DNA of 64,000 bases, taken from Manihot esculenta. Lineage: Eukaryota > Streptophyta > Magnoliopsida > Malpighiales > Euphorbiaceae. Under the pieces are notes generated by a model. That model made no database searches. It had not been told where the DNA came from and saw only the letters and a program-made list of their open reading frames with translations. The translations under genes and the position numbers were made by a program. Within the stretch, counting starts at the first letter, position 1. Each line of letters begins with the position of its first letter. Of the stretch, positions 12,567 through 25,675 are shown one piece after another. The DNA lies in NCBI RefSeq assembly GCF_001659605.2, contig NC_035164.2, forward strand, positions 18,756,000 to 18,819,999, written 5' to 3'.

Positions 12567-12602
12567 TTTTCCCCCCTTAAGAACATTCGTCCCCGAATGT
12601 TC
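12567..12602 (-). promoter_or_regulatory. Polypurine tract and adjacent stem-loop of element C
   Basis: On the minus strand, AAGGGGGGAAAA abuts the 3' LTR (12567-12578), the expected plus-strand primer. Directly upstream (12581-12602) lies a perfect 9-bp inverted repeat, GAACATTCG and CGAATGTTC, with a 4-base loop. The same stem-loop is found at the equivalent place in elements A and B. Confidence 0.85.
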
Positions 12603-12652
12603 CTCAACTAGCACATGTAAGGCATACAACATAAAACACATAGAGACTAACC

Positions 12653-15600
12653 TTAAAAGAGATGAGGATATTGCCGGAGCATGGACTCCCGTGTCTCCCA
12701 AGTGCATTCTTCCATATTGTGGTGGTTCCACAGGACTTTCACCATCGGGATTTCCTTGTTTCTTAGCTTTCTGATCTGGGTGTCTAGGATCCGTACCGGC
12801 TGCTCAACATAGGTGAGATCCTCTTGGATCTCCACATCAGGCTCACTAAGAACCTTGCCCGGATCTGACACGAATTTTCTCAACATAGAAACATGGAAAA
12901 CCGGATGGATTCTCTTCATTGAAGCAGGTAAATCCAACTTGTACGATACATTCCCAATCCTTTGCAGGACTTCAAAGGGTCCGATGTACCGCGGAGCTAG
13001 CTTACCCTTCTTCCCGAACTGAACCACTCCTTTCATTGGAGACACCTTGAGCAATACCAGATCCCCCTCCTGAAACTCTACTTGCCTTCTGCAAATGTCT
13101 GCATAACTCTTCTGTCTGCTTGCAGCAGTCTTGATTCTTACTCTGATTAAGGGTACCACCCTGCAGGTGATCTCTACTAGCTCAGGCCCTGCCAAGGCCT
13201 TTTCTCCAACTTCTTCCCAGCAAACAGGTGACCTGCACTTCCTTCCATATAAGGCTTCATATGGAGCCATCCCGATGCTAGCATGATGGCTGTTGTTGTA
13301 AGCAAACTCCACCAAAGGTAGATGCTGCCTCCAAGAACCGCCAAAGTCCAGCACACACATTCTCATCATATCTTCTATGGTTTGGATGGTCCTCTCTGAC
13401 TGTCCGTCTGTCTGTGGATGGAAGGCAGTGCTGAAATCCAACCTGGTACCCATGGCATCCTGCAGACTCCGCCAAAACCTGGAGGTGAACTGGGGTCCTC
13501 TATCTGACACTATAGAAACAGGAACCCCATGCAGTCTGACTATCTCATCAACGTACACCTGCGCCAACTTGTCCACAGAATAGCCACTCCTGACAGGGAT
13601 GAAGTGAGCAGATTTGGTGAGTCTATCCACAATCACCCATATGGAGTCCAATCTGTTGGACGTCGTCGATAACCCCACTACGAAGTCCATAGCTATATTC
13701 TCCCATTTCCACTATGGAATAGGTAGCGGGTTAAGCATTCCAGCCGGCTTCTGATGTTCCAGCTTCATCCTCTGACACACTTCGCAGGCTGACACAAACT
13801 GTGCCACTTCTCTCTTCATAGCTGGCCACCAATAAATTTTTTTCAGATCCTGATACATTTTGGTGGCTCCGGGGTGAATGTTGTATCTTGCATTATGAGC
13901 CTCTCTCATAATGTCTCCTTTTAGCCCTATGTCATCTGGTACACATAAACGATTCCAATGGCGGAGGATCCCCTTGTTGTCGAATCTGAACTCGCTGTCT
14001 TTGCCTGACTGAACAGTCCTGGCAATCTTCACTAACTCTGGGTCCTCATGCTGTTTCTGAGCCACTTGCTCCAGAAACACAGGTGTCACTTTCATCTGAG
14101 CAACTAAAGCACTTGTACCAGACAACTCCAACTGTAGACCTTCCTCAATGAGCTTGTAAAACTCCTTCACCACTGGTCTCCTCTCTGCCGTGATATGGGA
14201 TAGACTACCTAGCGACTTCTAGCTTAGGGCGTCTGCCACGACATTCGCCTTACCCGGATGATACTGAATCTTGCAATCGTAGTCACTCAGCAGCTCTACC
14301 CATCTCCTCTATCTCAAGTTCAAATCTCTTTGACTTAGGATGTACTGTAGGCTTTTATGATCTGTGAAGATCTCACATTTTACCCCATAGAGGTAGTGCC
14401 TCCACATCTTGAGCGCAAAGATTACTACTGCCATTTCCAGGTCATGTGTGGGGTAATTCAACTCATGCTTCTTTAGCTGCCTCGAAGCATAAGCAATCAC
14501 CCTCTCATTTTGCATCAGTACACAACCCAGTCCCACACGGGACGCATCACAAAAGACTGTAAAGTCCTCATCACTAGATGGCAGAGCTAAAACTGGTGCT
14601 GAAGTCAACCTCTTCTTAAGGTCTTCAAAACTCTCTTCGCACTGGTCAGTCTACAGAAACTTCTAGTTCTTCCTGGTTAGCCTGGTCAGAGGAGCTGCTA
14701 TTTTTGAGAAGTCCTGAACGAACCTCCTGTAGTAACCTGCCAAACCCAAGAAACTCCTGATCTCCGTCACTGAAGTGGGTCTAGGCCAGTTAGCCACAGC
14801 TTCTACCTTCTTGGGGTCTACCTCTATACCATTTTCTGACACCACATGCCCCAAGAAGGAAATGCTCCTCAGCCAGAACTCACACTTGGAGAACTTGGCA
14901 TACAAGCCATGCTCCCTCAAGGTCTGTAGAACCATCCTCAGATGATGGGCATGCTCCTCTGCATTCCTGGAATACACTAGGATATCATCTATGAAGACAA
15001 TAACGAAGTGATCCAGGTACTGACTAAACACTCTATTCATGAGATCCATGAATGCTGCAGGGGCGTTGGTTAACCCGAACGGCATCACAAGGAACTCAAA
15101 ATGCCCATATCTGGTCCTGAAAGCCATCTTTGGCACATCCTCTTCCCTGATCCTCAACTGATGATACCCGGACCTCAGATCTATTTTGGAGAAACAACCC
15201 GCTCCTGCTAGCTGGTCGAATAGATCGTCGATCCTTGGCAATGGGTACTTATTCTTGGTAGTGACTTTGTTCAACTGTCTGTAGTCAATACAAAGCCTAA
15301 GGGATCCATCCTTCTTCCTCACAAACAAAACTGGAGCACCCCAGGGTGAGGTACTCGGTCGGATGAAGCCCTTGTCTACCAGCTCCTGCAATTGCTCCTT
15401 CAACTCTTTCAATTCTGCTGGCGCCATCCTGTAGGGAGGGATAGAGATCGGTCGGTTCCAGGCATCAGTTCTATCTCGAACTCTATCTCCCTAACAGGTG
15501 GTAAACCTGGCAGCTCGTCTGGGAACACATCTAAGAACTCTCTAACCACTGGCACTGAGGCGGGCTCTCTGACCTGACTGCTAAGCTCTCTCACATGAGC

Positions 15601-17646
15601 CAAATACCCCTGACATCCCTTCCTAAGCAACCTACGAGCCTGAAGGGCTGATATCAGACCTCTAGGTGTACCCCTCTTGTCTCCTCTGAAGATGACCTCA
15701 GACCCATCCTGACCTCTGAACCTGACTACCTTGTCCCTGCAGTCCAAGGTAGCACCATGGGTAGATAACCAGTCCATCCCTAGAATGTCGTCAAAATCTG
15801 TCAAATCTAGAACCACTAGGTCGGCGGACAAGCATCTTCCCTCAACAAACACAGGACTACACTGGCAGACAGACTCTGCCACTGATGGATCACACTTGGG
15901 TCCACTGACCCAGAGAGGACACTCTAACCCAGAAGTCATCAGACCTAACCTCCCCACGGCTCTCGGAGCAATAAAAGAATGAGATGCACCAGGGTCCATC
16001 AAGGCATACACATCTGAACAACCAATGATTAAGTTACCTGCCACCACGGTGTTAGATGCATCTGCCTTCTGCTGTGTCATTGTGAAGATCCGTGCTGGAG
16101 CTGATGGACCTTCACCTCTGAAACCCGCTGAAGAAGAGGCTGCTCCTCTCCCTCTGCCTCTGCCACTGGCCTGAGTCATGGCTGGAGCTGCTGGCTGCGC
16201 TACACTGCCTGAAGCTGTCTGCTGGGACTGAGCCATCGGGACTACTCTTGGACAATCTCGAGCCATATGCTCCTCCTGACCGCATCTGAAACAGGCGTTC
16301 GTCCCAAACCGACATATTCCCCTGTGTGGCTTACCACACTTCGCACAAACTGCATTATCCGCACCAGAGCTTGAGCCACTCCCAAATCCCAGACTGGACT
16401 TAATCTTGTTCCAGAACTTGTTCTTCTTACCCTTAGGCTTACCCCATCTCTTACTGCCTGAAGCTGCTGCACTCAGGGTAGAGGGATCTAATCTTCCCCC
16501 ACCCGGAGTTTTAGAACCGGAAGACTGTGCCACTGACTGCTTAACTGTCCCCTGAATGATGGCACTAGCCTCCATTTTCTTGGCCATATCTACTATGGCA
16601 TGGAAGCTCTCCCTGTCCACGGACTGAATCAAGGAGGAATACCTGGAATGAAGTTTCATGACATACCTCCTTGACCTCTTTAAATCTGTATCCAGACTCT
16701 GCCCAGCAAAAGGCAACAGCTCCAAGAATCTGTCGGTGTACTCCTCTACACTCATTTCATCCGTCTGCCTCAACTGTTCAAACTCTATCATCTTCAGCTC
16801 CCTTGAACTATCGGGAAAAGCCCAACCTGCAAACTCGTTTGCAAACTCTTCCCAGGACATGTTGTCCACTCTCGGGTTCACATAATTCTTGAACCACTCT
16901 CGTGCCTTCTTGCACTTAAGCGTGAACCCAGCCATCTGAATGGCTCTACTGTCATCAGCCCCAATCTCCTCTATGATCACTTTAACCCTTTCCAGATATA
17001 CAAATGGGTCATCCTCTTTTTCATACTGGGGAGCACCCAATTTCATGTAGTCAGTCATCTTAACCTTGCTCCCACTGGCTGAGCTAGGTCTAGATGGCTG
17101 AGCAACTGGGGCTGCTGGTTCTGTAGGTGGTGGAGGTGGTGCAACATTTTCTGAGGTAGGGTTTGCTGGATTTGGATAGTAAGGTGGGGGTGGATACATT
17201 GGGTACTGTGAGTATGGTGGGTAGTATGGTGGGTATGGCATCTGTGTGGGATAAGGAGTGAAGCTAGGGTAATCCGATGTGCCTCCCATCGAATACCCGG
17301 GGTTTTGTGAGAAGGGTAGGTAGTAAGGTGGCTGAACAAATCCCGAGGCCTGAGTGCCTCCTTGGGATTCTCCCATACCTTCCTCCGACATGCTAACTCC
17401 CAGACTGCCATCCCTCCTCTGCTCTACATCCATATCATCCCCCATGTCCTCTGACGCTCCTCCCTGAACTGTTCCTCTGACTGATCTGCTTCTACCCAGA
17501 TCCAGAGACCTTCTAGGGTCTCTTGCTGCTCTATCTCGGTTAGACCTACTAGACATTGCCCTAGGCAATGCTGGAGGACGGGCGCTCATGCCCTCATCCT
17601 CAGGTGGCACTCCAGTCAATCTTGCTGATCGACGAGTTCCCCTCAT
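12653..17646 (-). pseudogene. gag-pol of element C (chromovirus polyprotein, disrupted)
   Basis: The ATG at 17646 matches the start in A and B ([15 protein letters not shown]). Gag has a Pro/Tyr-rich N terminus, the gag core and a zinc knuckle (CFRCGQEEHMARDC). The protease active site DPGASHS follows. A one-base deletion near 15450 shifts the frame just before RT. RT (FIDDILVYS near 14990), RNase H, integrase (HHCC region near 13890; VSDRGPQF and the E region near 13390-13510) and a C-terminal chromodomain then follow in one frame to 12653. That frame holds stops at 14663, about 14650, 14309, about 14220 and 13712. Most look like single C-to-T or G-to-A changes of CAG, TGG or CGG codons. Catalytic residues themselves are largely kept. 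Inactive, but it could be copied by proteins from a relative such as B. Confidence 0.93.
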
Positions 17647-17905
17647 CCTGTTTTCTGAAAAACAGTACACATCACAAGCAAACATTAGCATCATATGGTT
17701 CATGTGGGCACACATGAACCCGCATCACATACATCACATATCATATCATATCATTAATGCGCATGCATATTATCATGGCATTTCACATCATCATACAAGA
17801 CAGGACTCCACATCCTATCCTAGTGGACATGATCTTTCCTATTGTGCTTGACCTTCTATAACATCTATGAGCCCGACACTCTAGGTCTGACCTTATGAAC
17901 CTAGG

Positions 17906-17917
17906 GCTCTGATACCA
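17906..17917 (-). promoter_or_regulatory. Primer-binding site of element C (tRNA-iMet type)
   Basis: TGGTATCAGAGC on the minus strand, three bases inside the 5' LTR end. It is identical to the sites of A and B. Confidence 0.93.
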
Positions 17918-17920
17918 TTC

Positions 17921-20208
17921 TGTAACGACCCGAAAATCAGACCGCTACCGGCGCTAGGATCCGGGTCGACTTAAGGCCGCCAGGACCCGTAGCAAGCCTG
18001 ACATGCATCCTGAAAACCTGCTTAATCCCATACATGATCAACAACATACATAAAAATTAAAACTTTTCTTTCCATGAACACCAACCAAACTCAACCTGTG
18101 CATAAACATTAACATAACATTGATCCCTCTGTGGGACCTCATCAGTATCCCCAATGGGTGACATAACATATGCTGAGTTGGTTACATAAACATCATAAAA
18201 ATCTCTAAGATCATGTATTAAAAGGGATACAACAATCTATGGTCAAGCACACCACTAACATCCATATACATCATCTCATTACATAACTATATTGATTAAG
18301 ACTTTACATTACAATATGATCATGTCCATTACTAGCTATTACATAAACATGAATTCTTTACTCTATCCGGACTCCTGCTCTATCCTGTACCTGCAAGCCT
18401 GGGGGTAAAGGGAGAGGGGTGAGCTAAAAGCCCAGTGAGTAGGACTATAAAACATATTAACACTATGCTCTATGAAATGCATCATAACACAGACAATTCA
18501 CATAAGGGTTGGGCGAACTTGTCACCAATTAGTCCAAGCTAACATTGTGCCAGGCCGTAGCATGGGGTCTTGGTCTTCCTGTCATAACATACATTACTTA
18601 CCATTTGCCCCAGGGCCTCCTCTGGGCTCCTGGTCTTCGAGTCCCATAACCGTGCCAGGCCGTAGAATGGGGTCCTGGTCTTTCCTTACATAGTGCCAGG
18701 CCGTAGAATGGGGTCCTAGTCTTCCTGTCATGGACTAATTGGGTCATCCAACATTCACCCACATCAACAACAATCGATGCAATGCGGCATATTCGTGAAA
18801 CTAATGCAATCATCCTATTGCATAATCGTGATGCATGAAACTTGATAAAACATTTAATTTAAAAGATTAAGTTTAGTTCCACTCACCTCTGGCTGACTCT
18901 GACAACACCGAAGCAGCTGAACTCACTGCTGGGGTCCTCGGTTCCTCGGGTCCGAACCTACACAGGTGGACTCAAATGAGGGACCAAACATACCTGAACA
19001 TAACTATAAACTACTCCCCAAAAACCCCCTAAAGCAACATGAAACAACCATACAAAAACATGCAAAGAAGGCCTGGACAGGGCATTTTCGGCGGCAGGTT
19101 CGGCGGCCGAAAGTCCCTCCAGAGCCGAAAGTCAGGCAGGTTCGGCGGCACCTTCGGCGGCCGAAACTCCCAAACAGAGATGAAACTCATGCATGTTCGG
19201 CGGCACCTTCGGCGGCCGAAACTGCCAGACAGAGACGAAAGTCTCCTTTCGGGGGCAAGCTTCGGCAGCCGAAAGGCTGCCTTCCCAGCCATGTTCGGCG
19301 GCCGAAAGTCGTTCGGCTGCCGAACCTGGTTTCTGCCAAAGGGCAGAAACTTGGCTCCCTATGCACATTTCGCCTCCAAACCTTTCTAACATGCATCAAA
19401 CCTATTCTACAACACACAAACACAAGCATACATGCTCCTAGGGGCCTCAAACCATCATAAACCCCATCTACAACACATCAAGCAACTCACATTGTTCATG
19501 AACATACATTATACCCATAAACATAACCATAACCTAAACATGCATTCTAACCCATAGATCTTGCATAAAACTTGTTCAAAACATAAAACAAGCTTAAGAT
19601 CGGCTCTTACCTCTTGAAGATCGAGAGAGACGACCCAAAAACTCGGAGTTGAGAGAGATTTGGTTCTTGAACCTCCAAGCTCCAAAACTTTGCTCAAAAG
19701 CTTAAATCTTCAAAACCAAGTTAAAACAAGTGAAAATCTTGAAAGATTTAGAGGAAGAACATCAAAAATGGGTGAGGGACAGCGGAGAGCTCACCTTGGC
19801 CGAAAATGGGGAAAAGCTCGCCCGTTTTCGACTAAGGGACCCTTTTATAGTGGCTGGCCAGACCACGTTCGGGGGCCGAATGTGCCTCCGCATGCATGCC
19901 ATGTTCGGCGGCCGAACTTGAGGTTCGGCGGCCGAACCTGGACTTCCCTCACTTATGCTTTCGGGGGCCTAAAGCACACCCGCAACGCATGCATGTTCGG
20001 CGGCCGAACTTGAGGTTCGGCGGCCGAACCTGAGTTTTCCTCCAATGCTATTTTCATGCAAAAAAACTCATTTTCTTTCATACTTAAAACATAAAACACA
20101 TTAAAATATTTTATAAAAAACATGGTTTTACCCTACTAGAGGCTTCCGACATCCGAGATTCCACCGGACGGTAGGAATTCCGATACCGGAGTCTAGCCGG
20201 GTATTACA
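17921..20208 (-). repeat. 5' LTR of element C
   Basis: The same length as the 3' LTR at 10279-12566. A minus-strand TATA box (CACTATAAAAGGG) is at about 19838-19850, with palindromes on both sides. It ends GGGTATTACA at 20208, followed by GTTTT. Confidence 0.94.
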
Positions 20209-20818
20209 GTTTTAGCATGTTTCATGCATCACGAATGCCATGTCTATAGTAGGTTGTATTGCATTAACAATCACGAATATGCTGCATTGCATAATTTGAT
20301 GTTGATGTGGATTGGACCCAGGCGACTTCACTAGCCCATAGATCTGTCATGATTGAAAGTCCTGTGTGAGCTCTTTTGGGGGCCGGGCATTATGTCTAGA
20401 TAAGTCCTGTGTGAGCTCCTTAGGGGGTCGGGCAGTAAACATGTAGTGAAAGACCTGTGTGAGCTCCTTTGGGGGCCGGGCACCGACAGAGGGAATTTTG
20501 AGGTCATGTCCAATCCGTGATACGATGTATTTATGATGTGATGCATTTCATGATGGCATATGTTTTAATGTTTTTTTATAGTTCTGCTCACTGGGCTTTA
20601 TAGCTCACCCCATTCCTTAACCCCATGTTTTCAGGGCCTCAGAGATTAGTCAGAGTCAGCAAGGTTAAGAGTAAGAGCATGGCTATGGGTATGTTTATGA
20701 ATAGAGTAGTGGACATGATGTAAATTAAAGGAATGTGATGTAAAGTAATGAAATGTATAGATATGTAATGTCATGTATAAGCTAGATTTGTGCTTTGCCC
20801 TAGTATATGGATAATCCC
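20209..20818 (+). repeat. Right LTR of element D, second segment
   Basis: It continues the D LTR after insertion C; the first five bases are the duplicated GTTTT. It includes three tandem CCTGTGTGAGCTC units (20359-20482). It ends with ATCCC, the target duplicated by E. Confidence 0.88.
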
Positions 20819-23800
20819 TGTAATACCCGGCTAGATTCCGACATCGGAATCCCTACCTTCCGGTGGAATCTCCGTTGGAATCTGGAATTTTGATGATGCC
20901 AGAGTCTTCTAGAGGGGTAAAATGTGTTTCTAAAATGTTTTCACATGATTTTATGGTTTTAAATGGAAAAGAATTGAGTTTTGAAAAGAAAAGACCAAGG
21001 AGGCATTTGCCAGGTTCAGCCGCCGAAAGTGAAGTTCGGCCACCGAACATGGGAAGGTTTCGGGAGCGCTTTTGGCCTCCGAAAGCTTTGTTTGAACGAA
21101 CCAAGGTTCGGCTGCCGAACCTCAAGTTCGGCCGCCGAACATGCATGAGTTTAGGGGGCACGTTAGGCTGCCGAAGGTGGTTGACCAGGCCACCTATAAA
21201 GTGCCCTCAGATCGGAAATGGGCGAGTTTTCTCCCCATTCTCGAGCTCAGGTGAGTTTATACTCTCCTTTGGTCGTTTTCATGCTTGCTCTACCCATCCC
21301 TCAAGTTTTCATGAGTTCTACCCTTGTTTTGAAGTTTTGAAGCTTAAATAGGAGTTTTGGGAGCTTGGAGGCTTTTAGAGCTTGGATCCTCCACACCTCC
21401 GAGTTAGGGATCGCACCACCCCTCGATCTTCAAGAGGTAAGTGTAGATCCTTGCTTTCCTTGTGTTTTAATGAAGTTTTATGAAGTTTTAACATTTGAGT
21501 ATGGGTAGATATGCATGTTAAGGTTTATGTGGGTTTTATGCCCGATGTATGTTATGTGATGTTTGTGTTGAGGAGTTTATGTTAGTTTATGCTCCTTTAT
21601 GCATGTGGGGAGAGTGTATGCATGATTGGGAGAGAGCAAGTGAGGTTTTGAGTAGTTTTGATGGTTTTGGCTTATGTGGGTCATAAGCTATTTATGTATG
21701 CTTTATGATGTTCTTTGTTGGAGTTTAAGCTTGTTTTGAGCTCCTTTAAGCATGATTAAGGGTTATGCATGTTTTTAAGAGGATGGATGCATGTTTTGGG
21801 TGTTTGGAAGGCTTGGGAGGCTTGTATGCATAAGAGGCTGAGTTCTGGATGAACTCATGTTCGGCTGCCGAAGGTAGTTTCGGCCGCCGAACCTGCCTGT
21901 GGATGCATGGTTTGGCCGCCTAACCTTGCCCCCGAAAGTTGTGTTTCAGATCTGGAGCAGACTTTCGGCCGCCAAAGGTGATGTTCGGCCGCCGAAAGTG
22001 CCTGACTTTCGGAGCTGGAGAGAGGGTTCAGCCGCCGAAAGTGCCCCCGAACCTGCATGGCTTTCGGCTCTGGAAGGGACCTTCAGCCGCCGAAAGTGCC
22101 CTGTCCAGCCCTTTCATGTGCATTTTCTATGCATGCTTTGAGGATGTTTGAGGGGATTTTTGGGTAGTTGTTTATGAGTTGTTTAGAGTGTGTTTGGCAC
22201 CTCATTCGAGTCCACCTGTGTAGGATTGGACCCGAGGGAGCGAGGAGGCCATTAGTATTAGCTGTTGCAGAGTTAGTCCAGCGTCTGCCAGAGGTGAGTA
22301 GAACTGTCATACCCTGTTAGAGTCCGGTATCGGAATTCTACTTTCCGGTGGAGTCCAGGATGTCGGACGTCTCTAGAAGGATTAGAATGATGTTTTTCTT
22401 AAATGTTTTGATATGTTCATCACGGTTTATGCATCAGGAACTGAGTTTTTGAGTGAAATGAACCAAGGCAGAAAAGCCAGGTTCGACCGCCGAAGTTGAG
22501 GTTCGGCCGCCGAACATGCATGGCTTTCGGTTTCACGTGTGGCCGCTGAAGGTGGTCTGGCCAGCCACCTATAAATGGCCCTCAGTCGGTTGAAGCGGTC
22601 AGAGCACCGTTTCTTTTACTTGCTGAGGTGAAACTCTGTCCTTTGTGAGTTTTCTTCCATGTTTTCATGAACTCATGAACATATTTGATTCGTTTTCATG
22701 ATTATTTGAAGGTTTTAAGCTAAAAACTCAAAGTTTTGAAGTTTGGAGAGTTTGAAGGCAAGTTGCGCCAAAACTCCACGTTAGGATCGTTCATCTACTT
22801 GTTTTCAAGAGGTAAGTGAAGATCCTGAGCTTGTTTTTATGTTTTCTGAAGGTTTTATGGGGTTTATGGAGAGAGTTGCATGAATAGGTTAAAAAGAGAG
22901 GTTTTGATGATTTTGTGCATTAAGCTTGTTGCTGTGTTGTTTGTGTTGTGTGTTTGGGGTTTTTAGGTAGTTTTTGACCCCTTTGAGCATATACATGAGT
23001 GTATGCAAGTGGAGGAAGTGAGGTGTTTGAGTTGGAGAGGGTTTTGTGCATTTGGCGAAGAGGCAGGGCAAGTTTCTGCCTTGCTGATGAACTCAGGTTC
23101 GGCCGCCGAAGGTACATTCGGCCGCCGAACCCATGAGGAGGTGGCTTCGGCTGGCCAAGCTTGCCCCCGAGCTTTTGGACTTTCGGCTCTGGAGGAAAGT
23201 TCGGCCGCCGAAGGTGCCGCTGAAGGTGAGAGACTTTCGTCTCTGGAGTGCCTTTTGGCCTCCGAAACTTGCCCCCGAAAGGGTTCGGCAGCCGAAAGTA
23301 GAGATTCGGCCGCCGAAGGTGCTTGAGTTTCGTCTCTGGAGAGGACTTTCGGCCGCCGAACCTGCCGCCGAAAGTGTTCTGTCCAGCCTTCTCTTGCATA
23401 CTTTGCATGGATAGTTGAGTGAGTTTAAGGGGATTCTTGGGGAGTTTGATAGAGTTATTCATAAGCTAGTTTGGTCCCTCATTTGAGTCCATCTGTATAG
23501 GTACAGACCAGAGGAACCAGAGAGAGCAGCAGTGAGTACTGCTCCAGAGTTTACAGAGCCTGCAGAGTCAGTCCAGTTAGCTAGAGGTGAGTGGAACTAA
23601 ACTTCAGTCTTTTATTGAACTTGCACAATGGAATGTTTTAGCATATCTCATGCATTATGATTATGCAATAGGTTGAGTGCATTAGTATCCATGAATATGT
23701 TGCATTGCATAGGTATTTGTTGATGTGGGTGAATGCTGAATGATCCAATAGTCTCAGACAGGAAGTCCAGGAGCCTTTGACTACGCCCTGGCAGGTATAG

Positions 23801-25675
23801 TAAAGACCAGGAGCCTTTTACTACGCCCTGGCAGGTATAGTAAAGACCAGGAGCCTTTGACTACGCCCTGGCAATGGTAAGTACAGAGGTGTTATATACA
23901 CATATACATATATAACAGGAAGACCAGGTGCTCGATGCTACGCCCTGGCACAGAGTTACTGGGACTATGTGGTGACAGGTTTACTCTTGATGTGGTTTAT
24001 CTGTGTTATGACGCATTCCATGAGATCATGTTTTACTGAGATGTTTTACTGTTCTACTCACTGGGCTATAGAGCTCATCCCACTCCCTTAATCCCAGTTT
24101 TGCAGGTTCAGTATACAGTGTACATGGCAAGTCAGCAGAACATAGACAGAGTAAAGAGAAATGTAATAGTGTAGAGTGGACATGTAATGTTAAAGAGATG
24201 TAATAGTGATGTTTTCAGTTACAAATGTGCTTGACTTAGTAGTTTGTGATGTAAATCTGTTGTTATGTACATGATCTGTATATGTATATGTTTTACAGAG
24301 TATGTGAAAAACCAGGCTTAACAGGTATGAGTTAACCCATCTAGAGCAAGCTCTAGCCAGGGGTACAGAGTACAGAGTATAGAGTACAGAGTACCGAGAT
24401 AGTGCATGCACAGGTTAAGCCTTGGTTCAGAAAAGAGTTTTTATTTTCACAGAAAATGTATGATCATGTATGAGATTTACAGGTACATAGAGAGTATAGC
24501 AGGCTTGCTACGGGTTCTGGCGGCCTTAAGCCGACCTGAATCCTAGCGCCGGTGACGGTCCATTTTGGGGTCGTTACAAGAACTAAACTTAATCTTTTAT
24601 TTTACGAAATCAAATGCCTAAAGCATGTTCATGCATCATGTTTATATGTAATAGGTTGATTGCACTAGTTACACGAATATGATGCATTGCATTATTTACT
24701 GTTGATGTGGATGGACCAAGGCGACCCCAATGGCCCACGATCTGTCATGATAAGAGAAGTCCTGTGGAGCTCCTTTGAGGGCCGGACACTATGTAGAAAG
24801 TCCTGTGTGAGCTCCTTCGGGGGCCGGGCACCATGTTATGTAATGAAAGTCCTGTGTGAGCTCCTTTGGGGGCCGGGCACCGACAGAGGGAGCTTTGGAG
24901 GTCATGTCCAATCCGTGATGTGAATTGTTTGTGCTGTGACGCATTTCATAAAAGCATGTAATTAATGAACTGTTTTTATTGTTTCTACTCACTGGGCTTT
25001 TTAGCTCACCCCTCTCCCCTAACCCCAGCGTTGCAGGTTTGAGGAAGATTAGAAAGTCTCAAGGGTTAATGTTATGTTAATATAATAGATTAGTACTTTT
25101 GGTGTGGACATGTAATATAAATTGATATAATGGATTGTAAGATAATGGAATGTAATGTAATGTAAGTATAGTGGAGTTGTGTTATGTATTAGTACTGTGC
25201 TTGGCCCTAAGACTTGGTTAGTCCCTTTTTAGTACATGATGTATGTTATGTCAGATGTTGAGTTGTGTTTGAACTAAACTTGTGGCATGTGTTGTTTACC
25301 ACGCTAGAGTTTGATGAGGACTCTAGTGGAGGTTTTATGTTTTTGGTTTGGATGCATGCACAGGTTAGGTTTTGGTTCATTGGATGTGACTCCGGCTTGA
25401 TGTATGTTATGTTGACCCAGCTAGAGTTTTGATGAGGGCTCTAGTAGGGGGGTTCTTTATGTTTTTAGTTATGTCGCATACAGGTCAGGCTCGGGATATA
25501 CATAAGATCTTTAAGTTTTTTTATGTTAAAGTTTTGATCATGTATGGGATTTGACCAGGTGATAGGAGGTATGTTTGGCTTGCTACGGGTCCTGGCGGCC
25601 TTAAGCCGATCTGGATCCTAGCACCGGTAGCGGTTCAGGCCGTTACAGAGGGGTATCGGATTCCGGGCTGTTATA
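20819..25675 (+). mobile_element. Solo LTR E (D/E/G subgroup), split by solo LTR F
   Basis: It starts TGTAATACCCGGC at 20819 and ends GGGCTGTTATA at 25675, with ATCCC at 20814-20818 and 25676-25680. Omitting F and one copy of its duplication leaves about 2578 bp, close to solo LTR G (2506 bp), which it matches throughout. A TATA box (CACCTATAAAG) is at about 21190. Tandem units lie at 24753-24880. The final 28 bp (25648-25675) follow an internal CGTTACA and resemble a primer-binding region. No PBS, coding or polypurine sequence belongs to it. Confidence 0.9.
22305..24578 (+). mobile_element. Solo LTR F (F/H subgroup), innermost insertion
   Basis: It starts TGTCATACCCTG and ends GGTCGTTACA, with AGAAC at 22300-22304 and 24579-24583; 2274 bp. 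TATA box CACCTATAAATGG near 22566. Palindromes lie at 22485-22550 and 23098-23370. Three units of a CCAGGAGCCTTTGACTACG repeat are at 23766-23872, with a diverged fourth near 23924-23950. It is the inverted homologue of LTR H at 1-2083. It sits within E, at the deepest nesting level. Confidence 0.93.

Larger units (their letters stand above)
10279..20208 (-). mobile_element. Element C: full-length gypsy chromovirus, coding region inactivated
   Basis: C lies on the minus strand with two LTRs of equal length (2288 bp each), a PBS, gag-pol and a polypurine tract in canonical order. GTTTT duplications flank it (10274-10278 and 20209-20213). By eye about 25 substitutions separate the LTRs (near 1.1 percent), many of them C/T or G/A changes. 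One frameshift and several stops break gag-pol. It is inserted in the right LTR of D. Confidence 0.95.

Noticed and set aside
15409..17715. Use of the upstream ATG at 17715 (C), 31370 (A) or 48940 (B) as the gag start
   Set aside because: The extra residues differ in length and sequence between copies. The later ATG ([10 protein letters not shown]) is shared and follows the acceptor-like site.
23760..23890. Regular spaced repeats resembling a CRISPR array
   Set aside because: Few units, no unique spacers, eukaryotic LTR context; it is a minisatellite within an LTR.
1..24578. H and F as the two LTRs of one element
   Set aside because: They are inverted relative to each other; F has its own AGAAC duplication and lies two levels deeper, inside E.
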